Shown: positions 6,302 to 12,710 of the stretch, one piece after another | Numbering within the stretch: the first letter of the stretch is position 1 | Layout: every line of letters starts with the position of its first letter | DNA from: Actinomycetes bacterium | Lineage (GTDB): Bacteria; Actinomycetota; Actinomycetes; Actinomycetales; Microbacteriaceae | Direction: 5' to 3' | Length of the DNA: 15,927 nucleotides | NCBI GenBank assembly: GCA_023386675.1 | Contig: JAEWJG010000087.1 | Location: forward strand, 1 to 15,927 | Position numbers and translations under genes: made by a program | The notes under the pieces: model-generated | Told to the model about the DNA's origin: nothing | The model's input: only the letters and a program-made list of their open reading frames with translations | Database searches by the model: none

Positions 6302-6892
6302 TCAGGCGCTCGGCGCGGGACTCGGCTTCGCGGTGTGCGCGTGCAGCGGGAGGTGGACGATCCGGGTCGCCGTGATGGTGTCGCCGGAGCGCTTCCCCAG
6401 CACTCCGACCCGGTCGCCGGTGGCGAAGGAGTCGCGGTTCGCCGACGCCTTCTTGGTGCCGAAGGCTGTCGTCGAGGTGATCTTCACGGTGAGGGTCTTG
6501 CCGGATGCGGCGTGGAGCGTCCAGGTGTCTCCGCCCACGTCCGTGAGCGTGCCGCGCGCTCCGTGCGCCTTGGCCTTCTTGCGCTTGGCGGCCTTCGCCG
6601 CCGCGGAGCCGGTACCGTGGCCGGCCGACTGCGCGTGCGCGGGTGCGGAGACCGTCGGCTGGGTGCTTGCGACGGCGGCGGAGACTCCCCATGCCGTGCC
6701 TCCGGCGACGAGGATCACCGCGAGGAGGGCGGCAGCCACCCCGACGCCGACCGCATGACGGCGGAGGAAGGCGGGTGCGGACTCGCGCACAGCCGCCGTC
6801 GGCACGGGAGTCGGCGCGATCGGGTCGTGACGGTCGAGGGGCTCGATGGGCTCGGTGGCCGCGTCGAGGGGACGGGTTTCGTTGTCATCCAT
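6302..6892 (-). CDS. Membrane-anchored DUF5666-like protein
   Basis: This 196-residue protein has a cytoplasmic N-terminus of about 45 residues rich in Pro and acids, one membrane helix (about 47-71), an Ala/Lys-rich spacer containing KRKKAK, and an extracytoplasmic beta domain (about 112-180) of the DUF5666 kind. The beta domain includes TLTDVGGDTWTLHAASGKTL and RDSFATGDRVGVLGKRSGDT. The tail is His/Pro rich. The function of DUF5666 domains is not known. It starts 23 bp after the histidine kinase stops and is the last gene of the three-gene operon, so it may be a target or accessory sensor of the two-component system. The ATG is at 6890-6892 with no strong ribosome site. Downstream, a small GTCGCC/GGCGAC hairpin near 6284-6297 lacks a U tract and is a weak terminator at best. 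Confidence 0.75.
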   Translation of the reverse strand: MDDNETRPLDAATEPIEPLDRHDPIAPTPVPTAAVRESAPAFLRRHAVGVGVAAALLAVILVAGGTAWGVSAAVASTQPTVSAPAHAQSAGHGTGSAAAKAAKRKKAKAHGARGTLTDVGGDTWTLHAASGKTLTVKITSTTAFGTKKASANRDSFATGDRVGVLGKRSGDTITATRIVHLPLHAHTAKPSPAPSA

Positions 6893-6915
6893 GCGGCAAG
6901 GGTCGCAGCCGGATG

Positions 6916-8304
6916 TCAGCGCTCCGCCGGGGGAATGTAAGAGGACGGTAAGGAGACCGAGAACGCCGCCCCGCCCTCCGGTGCCTGCCGCACCTCCAGC
7001 GACCCGCCCAGCCGCGCGACGAGGCGGCGCGCGATCGACAGCCCGAGCCCCGTCCCGACCGGGCGCACGTCGCGGTAGCGCTCGTGCAGCGCGCCGCGCT
7101 CGAAGGCGATATCGACGTCTCCCGCGGTGAGCCCGGGGCCCCCGTCCCGGACCTCGACGACGACACTCCCGTCCTCGTGGCTGCGCACGGCCACGACGAC
7201 GGGCGCACTCTCGGGCGTCACCCGCAGAGCGTTCTCGATGAGGCCGTCGACGACCTGACGCAACCGGAGCTCGTCGGTGTCGGCGCGCAGCGGCGCATCA
7301 GGGGTCTCGGCCCGCAGCAGCACGCCGGCCCGGGATGCGGCGCCGCTCCATCCGTCGACCGCCCGCAGCACGGTGTCCCGCGGGTCGAAGCGCTGCGAGT
7401 CGATCCGGAAGTCGTCGGCTTCGAGACGCGCGAGCTCCAGCAGATCGTCGAGGAAGCGCCGCAGTCGCTCCGACTCGGCCGTGAGCGTCCCGCCCACCCG
7501 CGCCACCTCATCGGGCGGGACGACTCCGTCGGCGAGCGCTTCGGCGTAGCCGCGGATCGCGGTGAGCGGCGTCCGGATGTCGTGCGACACCGAGAGGAGG
7601 AACTCTCGCTGGCGATCCTCGCTGGTCGCCAGCGCCGCGTCGAGCCCGCGGAGGGCCTGGGCGATGTCCTCGATCTCGGCGACCGGCTCGATCCCGATGG
7701 CGACGCCGCGGCGCCCGGCAGCCAGCTCCCGTGCGCTGCCCGCGAGTCTGGCCAGCGGCCGCCCCAGCCGTCGCGCGAGCAGAACACCGGCGATGGAGGC
7801 GACGGCCAGACCGAGCACCAGCGCGACGGCCAGCCATCGGATCAGCTCGGCATTCGCCGCGGCGATGTCCGCGACCTTCCGCACCCCCACGACGCCGCCC
7901 CCGTCCGACGTGGGGATGCCGACCAGCACCGCGTCCTTGCCGCCGAGGGTGGTCGATCCCGACACAGCCTCTCCGGCCCGGAGTCGCCGTGCCACGTCCG
8001 AGCCGACGGAGGAACGGGCCGCCCCGGTGACGGTCCCGTCCGGGCCGACGACCGCGAACCGGTCGCCCAGCGCGGCGAGCCGAGCGGCCGCGACGTGCGA
8101 CCCGGTCTCGCGTGCGGCGACGAGGGCGGTCGCCTGCGCCTTCAGCTGCTGGCGCGCCTGGCTCTCGGCCACGTTCTGCACCACCTGCAGTGCGACCAGA
8201 CCGGTCACCAGCACGGCGATCAGAGCGACCGCGAAGGTGCCGAGCATGATCCGGGAGGTGACGGATGCGCTCCACGGCCGCCTGCCCTCCGCGCGCTCAG
8301 GCAT
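6916..8304 (-). CDS. Two-component sensor histidine kinase
   Basis: This 462-residue membrane kinase has TM1 (about 19-43), an extracellular sensor of about 110 residues, TM2 (156-178), a HAMP domain (about 179-231), HisKA with SVSHDIRTPLT (phospho-acceptor His241), and a HATPase domain with N box IENAL (357-361), DGGPGL (387-392) and GTGLGLSI (417-424). The set is complete, so it should be active. I chose ATG 8304, which overlaps the response regulator stop by 8 bp and has GGAG upstream; the longer GTG at 8319 has no ribosome site. The sensor domain shows no feature that names a stimulus. It pairs with the response regulator immediately upstream and is followed by the DUF5666-like protein. 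Confidence 0.92.
   Translation of the reverse strand: MPERAEGRRPWSASVTSRIMLGTFAVALIAVLVTGLVALQVVQNVAESQARQQLKAQATALVAARETGSHVAAARLAALGDRFAVVGPDGTVTGAARSSVGSDVARRLRAGEAVSGSTTLGGKDAVLVGIPTSDGGGVVGVRKVADIAAANAELIRWLAVALVLGLAVASIAGVLLARRLGRPLARLAGSARELAAGRRGVAIGIEPVAEIEDIAQALRGLDAALATSEDRQREFLLSVSHDIRTPLTAIRGYAEALADGVVPPDEVARVGGTLTAESERLRRFLDDLLELARLEADDFRIDSQRFDPRDTVLRAVDGWSGAASRAGVLLRAETPDAPLRADTDELRLRQVVDGLIENALRVTPESAPVVVAVRSHEDGSVVVEVRDGGPGLTAGDVDIAFERGALHERYRDVRPVGTGLGLSIARRLVARLGGSLEVRQAPEGGAAFSVSLPSSYIPPAER
6936..6953. repeat. GTAA-N7-GTAA direct repeat, possible response-regulator site
   Basis: TGTAAGAGGACGGTAAGG on the + strand repeats GTAA with an 11-bp period, one helical turn, as OmpR-family regulators prefer. 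It lies within the last codons of the kinase gene, 44 to 61 bp before the DUF5666-like start. It matches 14 of 18 bases of the repeat at 9036-9053 (on the opposite strand). Confidence 0.4.
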
Positions 8305-8992
8305 CCGGCTCCGCCGCACTGTAGCCGACGCCCCGGACGGTGCGGATGGTCCCCGCGGCCTCGCCGAGCTTCACGCGGAGCTGGGCCACATGCACGTCGA
8401 CGGTGCGGCTGCTGCTGTAGTCGGCGACGCCCCAGACCGACGAGAGGAGCTGCTCCCTCGTGAAGACGCGGCCCGGCTGCGACATCAGGTGCTCTAGGAG
8501 GTCGAACTCGGTCGCGGTCAGCTCGACCGGCGCCCCGCCGACCTCGACCCGGCGCCGTACGGGGTCGAGCAGAACGGGACCGACGCGTCGCGCCTGCGGT
8601 CCGGCGGCGAGCGTGGACCGGCGGATGAGCGCCCGCACGCGCGCCACCAGTTCACGGGGCGAGAACGGCTTCGTCAGGTAGTCGTCCGCGCCCAGTTCGA
8701 GCCCGAGGATCCGGTCGACCTCGTCGTCGCGGGCGGTGACGAACACCACCGGCGTCCAGTCCCCACGGGCCCGGAGCGTCCGGCACAGCTCGAGGCCGTC
8801 GATCCCCGGGATGCCGATGTCGAGGACGATGGCGGCGGGACGGAGGCGCGCGACGGCGTCCAGCGCGTGAACTCCGTCCATCTCGACATGGACGCCGAAC
8901 CCGCCATTGGCGAGGTACATCCGCTCCAGGTCGCCGATGGTCGGTTCGTCCTCGACGACCAGCACCAGGCCTCTCTCCTCACCCACTCTCAC
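8297..8992 (-). CDS. OmpR-family response regulator
   Basis: This 231-residue regulator has a receiver domain with acidic pocket Glu14/Asp15, phospho-acceptor Asp58 (IVLDIGIPG), Thr86 and Lys108 (TKPFSPREL), and a C-terminal winged helix (from about 136; recognition helix around RTVDVHVAQLRVKLG). The start is uncertain: GTG 8992 gives the longest form, GTG 8986 is possible, and GTG 8965 has the best ribosome site (AGGAG nine bases upstream) but leaves a very short first strand. The gene overlaps the kinase and follows the esterase-like gene after a 56-bp gap holding a GC hairpin and a direct repeat. It probably controls its own operon and perhaps envelope genes elsewhere. Confidence 0.92.
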   Translation of the reverse strand: MRVGEERGLVLVVEDEPTIGDLERMYLANGGFGVHVEMDGVHALDAVARLRPAAIVLDIGIPGIDGLELCRTLRARGDWTPVVFVTARDDEVDRILGLELGADDYLTKPFSPRELVARVRALIRRSTLAAGPQARRVGPVLLDPVRRRVEVGGAPVELTATEFDLLEHLMSQPGRVFTREQLLSSVWGVADYSSSRTVDVHVAQLRVKLGEAAGTIRTVRGVGYSAAEPDA

Positions 8993-9016
8993 ATCTTGGC
9001 GGGCGCCCGGACGCTG

Positions 9017-9031
9017 CGGGGCCGATCCCCG
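9017..9031. repeat. Small GC hairpin between esterase-like gene and response regulator
   Basis: CGGGG-CCGAT-CCCCG forms a 5-bp stem just after the esterase-like stop. On the minus strand no U tract follows, so it could be a weak terminator or merely structure. Nothing else is evident in this 56-bp gap apart from the direct repeat. Confidence 0.3.
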
Positions 9032-9035
9032 GCGG

Positions 9036-9053
9036 CCTTACCGTTTCTTTACA
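9036..9053 (-). repeat. GTAA-N7-GTAA direct repeat upstream of the response regulator
   Basis: Read on the minus strand, TGTAAAGAAACGGTAAGG repeats GTAA at an 11-bp period and ends about 44 bp before the longest response-regulator start. It overlaps the stop codon of the esterase-like gene. The layout fits tandem binding by an OmpR-type dimer and therefore autoregulation. Confidence 0.45.
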
Positions 9054-9993
9054 ATTCGCTCTCATGGGCGGCGGCCCTGAACGCTCCGCGGAGCACCGCG
9101 AGCGCGCTCTGCCGATCGCCCACCCCTCCCGCCTCGTGGCCAGCGCCCGGCCACTCGCGGAAGACGACCGGCGCCGCATAGGCGTCCGCCGCCGCGCGCG
9201 CCGTCTCCGGCGGGCAGATGTCGTCGTCCAGTCCGTCGCTGATCCACCCCGGCGCGGTGGCGTGCCGCGCGGATGTGACGCCGTCGACGTACGCGAGGGT
9301 GCGTGCGACGGCGTCGGCGCGGTCGGGATGCTCGGTCAGGTAGGCGCGCAGCTCCAGCCAGGGGCCCTGAGCCGCGAGCCGGATGCCGTCCGGCGCGGCC
9401 GTGAGGAACGGCGCCTGCGCGAGCACCGCGACGAGGTCGGGGACGAGCGCTCCGACGCCGAGCACGATGCCGCCGCCCTGGTTGTTGCCGATCGCGGCGA
9501 CGCGCGCGGGGTCCACGCCGTCCAGCGCGCGCAGCGCGTCGACGGCCCGGGCGGCGTCGACGAACACGCCCCGGTAGTAGGAGGAATGCGGGTCGAGGAT
9601 GCCCTGCAAGAGGTGGCCGGTGCTCCCACCGCCTTGCTCATGCGTGTCGACGACGAGCTGGGCGAACCCGGCCGCGGGCCAGGTGAGGTCGTCGATCGGC
9701 GAGAGCCTCCCGGCGCCGTAGCCGTTGGCGTGCACGACGGCGGGGAGAGCCTCGGTGCGGTGGTGCGGCAGCCGCAGCCACCCGCGGACGCGACGCCCCT
9801 CGTACCCGGCGAAGGAGACGTCGAAGACGTCGATCGCGGTGAGCCCGGTGTCGACCGGCTCGAGGCGCAGGTCGAGAGGATGCCGACGCGCGCCATCCAG
9901 GGCCTCCCCCCAGTACGCGTCGTAGTCGTCGGGGGTCGGCAGCGGCTCGCGGCCGAGCAACGCGGGGAACTCGGGACGGGTCGTGCGGTTCAT
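9049..9993 (-). CDS. Acetyl-xylan-esterase-family protein lacking the catalytic serine
   Basis: This 314-residue alpha/beta-hydrolase is of the AXE1/cephalosporin-C deacetylase type. Family landmarks are FDVSFAGYEGRRVRGWLRLP (57-76), YYRGVFVDAARAVDAL (139-154), GLDDDICPP (254-262; Asp257 as triad aspartate) and GAGHEAGG (His286). The nucleophile elbow, normally GxSQGGG, reads GNNQGGG (169-175), so Asn171 replaces the serine. The usual DTRGQG is changed to DTHEQG (116-121). I chose ATG 9993 because GGAG lies six bases upstream; a GTG at 10041 lies in the terminator hairpin. It follows the GH27 gene by 56 bp with a strong terminator between. Normal members remove acetyl groups from plant polysaccharides; this one may be inactive, use another nucleophile, or have acquired another role. 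There is no signal peptide. Confidence 0.8.
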   Translation of the reverse strand: MNRTTRPEFPALLGREPLPTPDDYDAYWGEALDGARRHPLDLRLEPVDTGLTAIDVFDVSFAGYEGRRVRGWLRLPHHRTEALPAVVHANGYGAGRLSPIDDLTWPAAGFAQLVVDTHEQGGGSTGHLLQGILDPHSSYYRGVFVDAARAVDALRALDGVDPARVAAIGNNQGGGIVLGVGALVPDLVAVLAQAPFLTAAPDGIRLAAQGPWLELRAYLTEHPDRADAVARTLAYVDGVTSARHATAPGWISDGLDDDICPPETARAAADAYAAPVVFREWPGAGHEAGGVGDRQSALAVLRGAFRAAAHESEL

Positions 9994-10011
9994 CGGGGAC
10001 TCCAAGGGAAA

Positions 10012-10042
10012 GGTGGGCCGGGACGTGTCGCCCCGGCCCACC
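10012..10042 (-). terminator. Intrinsic terminator after the GH27 gene
   Basis: A perfect 11-bp inverted repeat (GGTGGGCCGGG / CCCGGCCCACC) with a 9-nt loop starts 8 bp past the GH27 stop. On the minus strand it is followed by TTTCCCTT. The stem is by far the strongest in this cluster. It should end or attenuate transcription before the esterase-like gene, whose ribosome site lies just beyond it. Confidence 0.75.
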
Positions 10043-10049
10043 CGATGGA

Positions 10050-12620
10050 TCAGCGGACGGTGTAGCGGACGGCGTCGGTGCGCATCACGTCGCCCGACTC
10101 CTTCACGGCCATGAAGGTGTGCCGCCCGTCCCGCAGCCCGGTGGCGCTGAACAGCGTCTGCTGGGTGCGGCGGGTGTCGCTGTGCGTGTCGACCCTCTTG
10201 GCCAGCTTGCCGTCGATGTACACGTCCACGACGCCCTGATCGGGAGCGGTGGCGCCCAGCCAGTCGACGCCGGTCCCCGTGAAGGCGTACGACACCGAAG
10301 CGCCGGCGGTCTTCGTGGAGTGGACGTCGTCCAGGTAGTCGCCGCGGAAGCCCACGTTCAGCGTGGTCGCCCCGACGGGCAGCGTCGCGAGATACGTCGT
10401 CGTCAGGGTGACCGTCGATCCGGACACCGTGTAGTCGGTGCCCTTCGCGAGCGCTTTGCCGTTCGCCGTGATCCCGGTGAACTCGCCCGGGTCGCGGAGG
10501 ACGCCGAAGCTCGCCGCCGCGGGGACCTTGGTGTCGTAGGACACCGAGGACGGGTCGATCAGGTTCTCCTGGATGACGTCCAGCCGGTCGATCAGCATGA
10601 ACTGGCCGGACTTCATCACCACGCGCAGCGTGTGCTGGCCGTTGGAGAGGTCGTTCGTCGTGAACACCACCTGCTGGCCGACGTGGGACTTGCCCGGGTC
10701 GCCGGCCGCGCTGATCGTCTTCACCAGGGATCCGTCGATGTACACGTCCGCATCGCCTTCCGACGAGTCGAGCTCGGTGTAGTACGAGACGCCGGTTCCG
10801 GTGAACGTGTACGAGAACGAGTCGCTGCCGGGATGCTCGGCGTAGTGCACGTCATCCTGGTAGTCGCCGAAGTTCCGGCCGGAGCTGTAACCCCACTGGC
10901 CGGAGTACACGATCCCCGGGTCGGTGTCGTTGACGGCCGTGGTGCGCGTCGGACCGGTGGGCGTGGAGGGCGCGGGCGAGCCCGTGTCCGTCACGTTCAC
11001 GGTCAGCGGCTGCGAGGTCGCGGCGACCTCTGCCCCGCCGTTGCGCGTCCAGTCGCCGCCGTACTTCATCCCGAGCGCGTCGTCGTTGACTGTGACGGTC
11101 GTCCCCTTGTCCGGGGTGACCTTGAGTAGGCGCACGCCGTGGATCGGCACGTCCGAGGCGGTGAAGCCGGTGGCGGCCTTGCCCAGGTTCTTACGTGCCC
11201 AGAGGTCGCGGACCGTCGCCGATCCCTTCAGCCCGATGTCGGACCACTTCGCGGACACGTCCGACTCCGAACGGCCCAGATTGAACAGCGCGACGGTGTA
11301 GCTGCCGTCGGCGTTCAGGGCGTACCAGACCTGCTGCTTCGAGGTCGTGGAGACGGGACGCGCGGGAACGCCGGCCTGGTCGACGGCGACGACCTCGGGG
11401 TTGGTCAGCAGGTCGATGCCGTACTGGTCGAGGTTCGTCAGGTCGTTGCCGGTGTACATCGGCGCGGCGGAGATCGCCCACAGGGTCGTGGCCGTGCGGC
11501 GCTCGTCCGGCGTCAGGCCGTCCATCTTGCCGTTGCCGACGTCGAGCGAGTCGAAGTCGTTCCAGCCGCCGGGTCCGGCGTGGCGCCACCAGTCCGCCGC
11601 GCGCGGGAAGAGGCGGTTGATGTTGTCCCACTGGGTGAGGGCCTCGCTGCCGCAGTAGCACTCGACGTCCCACTCCACGCGCCAGCCGTTCGCGTACTGC
11701 TTCCAGTAGTCGGCGTAGTTGATGTCGAGCGCCCAGGAGATCTCGAACCAGATGCTGTGCTTCTTGAGCGCCTTCGACCATGCGGCCACGTCGTCGCGCG
11801 CATCCACCGATCCGTCGCTGATGCCCGAGCCGGGGGTGACGCTGTCGAACTTGACGAAGTTCACGCCCCACGCCGCGAGCTGGTCGGCGATGGAGTCGAC
11901 GTACTTCTGTGCGCACGGGTTGGAGAAGTCGATGCGGTAGCCGATCTTCCAGTAGTCGGCCTGCTGCAGCGGCTGCTTCACGATGTCGTGCGTGGTGCAG
12001 CCGGGGGCGTTCGCGATCGGGTACGCCTTCTCGTAGACCGCCGGCGAGATGCCGGGGATGAGGTAGACGCCGAACTTCTGGCCGTTGGCGTGCACGTGGT
12101 CGATGACCTTCGTCAGCCCCTGCGGGTAGAGGGTCGTACTCGGGGTGGGACGGCCGTTGGCGTCGACGCCGTCGCTCCAGCCCGCGTCCACGTTGATGCG
12201 GTCGTAGCCCGCCTTCTGCAGTTTGGCGTGCATGGCGTCGGATTGGGCGATGAGCTGGTCGGCCGTGATCCACTTCCCGTTGCCCGAGTAGACCTGCATG
12301 CTGTAGCTGCTCCACCCCATGTAGGGCTTCTGCGCCCACGGGGCGCCCGTCGAGGTCGCCGGTGGGATGGGCGTGGGGATGTCGGCCTTCGGGGTCGCGG
12401 TCGGCTTCGGTGCGGCGGTCGCGGCCGGCTTGGATGACGCGGAGGGCGTCGGGGTCGGCGTCTCTGTCGGCGTCGCGGTCGCGGTCGCGGTCGGGGTGGG
12501 TGTATCCGTCGGCGCCGGCGATGCGGCGGCGGGCAGTGCGGCGGCCGCCACCAGTCCCAGCGCCGCGACCGTCACGGCCGCGGCGTGCAGGCCGCGGCGC
12601 GCGCGTGTCAAGCGGGTCAT
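10050..12620 (-). CDS. Secreted GH27 alpha-galactosidase-like enzyme, multidomain
   Basis: This 856-residue protein starts with an n-region of basic residues and a hydrophobic core (MTRLTRARRG, then AAAVTVAALGLVAAAALPAAAS), a signal peptide cut near residue 33. A Thr/Pro/Ala linker follows (35-92), then a GH27 catalytic domain (about 93-400) with nucleophile Asp259 (FVKFDS) and probable acid/base Asp318 (WRVEWD), plus GGWNDFDSLDVGNG and WAISAAPMYTGNDL. After the C-terminal beta domain (to about 545) come a jelly-roll-like module (about 560-682), an X2-like module (690-760) and a second, shortened jelly-roll copy (761-854). No LPxTG anchor is present. It should release alpha-galactose, or possibly beta-L-arabinopyranose as some GH27 enzymes do, from polysaccharide outside the cell. 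AGAGAGGAAG precedes the ATG. It follows GH36 by 90 bp, with no promoter seen. Confidence 0.88.
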   Translation of the reverse strand: MTRLTRARRGLHAAAVTVAALGLVAAAALPAAASPAPTDTPTPTATATATPTETPTPTPSASSKPAATAAPKPTATPKADIPTPIPPATSTGAPWAQKPYMGWSSYSMQVYSGNGKWITADQLIAQSDAMHAKLQKAGYDRINVDAGWSDGVDANGRPTPSTTLYPQGLTKVIDHVHANGQKFGVYLIPGISPAVYEKAYPIANAPGCTTHDIVKQPLQQADYWKIGYRIDFSNPCAQKYVDSIADQLAAWGVNFVKFDSVTPGSGISDGSVDARDDVAAWSKALKKHSIWFEISWALDINYADYWKQYANGWRVEWDVECYCGSEALTQWDNINRLFPRAADWWRHAGPGGWNDFDSLDVGNGKMDGLTPDERRTATTLWAISAAPMYTGNDLTNLDQYGIDLLTNPEVVAVDQAGVPARPVSTTSKQQVWYALNADGSYTVALFNLGRSESDVSAKWSDIGLKGSATVRDLWARKNLGKAATGFTASDVPIHGVRLLKVTPDKGTTVTVNDDALGMKYGGDWTRNGGAEVAATSQPLTVNVTDTGSPAPSTPTGPTRTTAVNDTDPGIVYSGQWGYSSGRNFGDYQDDVHYAEHPGSDSFSYTFTGTGVSYYTELDSSEGDADVYIDGSLVKTISAAGDPGKSHVGQQVVFTTNDLSNGQHTLRVVMKSGQFMLIDRLDVIQENLIDPSSVSYDTKVPAAASFGVLRDPGEFTGITANGKALAKGTDYTVSGSTVTLTTTYLATLPVGATTLNVGFRGDYLDDVHSTKTAGASVSYAFTGTGVDWLGATAPDQGVVDVYIDGKLAKRVDTHSDTRRTQQTLFSATGLRDGRHTFMAVKESGDVMRTDAVRYTVR
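10059..10865 (-). repeat. Duplicated C-terminal module split by an X2-like domain in the GH27 protein
   Basis: Copy A (10575-10865, residues 586-682) begins DYQDDVHYAEHPG and copy B (10059-10340, residues 761-854) begins DYLDDVHSTKTAG. Both continue with SY-FTGTGV, a VDVYIDG or ADVYIDG strand, a DG/NG-H-T turn and a final D-RLDV or TDAVRYTV strand. Between them (10341-10553) is an X2/Ig-like module with GKALAKGTDYTVSGSTVTL and LPVGATTLNVGFRG. Copy B lacks the first strands found in copy A, being joined straight to the end of X2. Confidence 0.75.
12472..12495 (-). repeat. Hexanucleotide tandem repeat in the GH27 linker
   Basis: Four units of GTCGCG (the last imperfect) encode Thr-Ala pairs on the minus strand within the Thr/Pro-rich linker. 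Gain or loss of a unit would change linker length by two residues without a frameshift. Confidence 0.7.
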
Positions 12621-12640
12621 GCGTTCTTCCTCTCTGAAGA

Positions 12641-12663
12641 GCCCGTCGCGCGGAGCGTCGGGC
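12641..12663. repeat. Inverted repeat in the GH36-GH27 gap
   Basis: GCCCG and CGGGC pair across 13 bases, and the arms extend to 8 bp with one mismatch. It lies 21 bp before the GH27 start in the 90-bp gap, and no U tract follows on the minus strand. It may be an RNA processing or stability element between cotranscribed genes; nothing else is recognisable in the gap. Confidence 0.3.
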
Positions 12664-12710
12664 GGTGATGCGGTGGGCCGTCTGTGTGGGTTCGCTGTTC
12701 GGGGGTCGGG

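Noticed and set aside
8305..8319. GTG 8319 as the histidine kinase start
   Set aside because: It has no ribosome site and adds only MRRSR; ATG 8304 overlaps the regulator stop with GGAG upstream.
9993..10041. GTG 10041 as an earlier start of the esterase-like gene
   Set aside because: It lies within the terminator hairpin and has no ribosome site; ATG 9993 has GGAG at the right distance.
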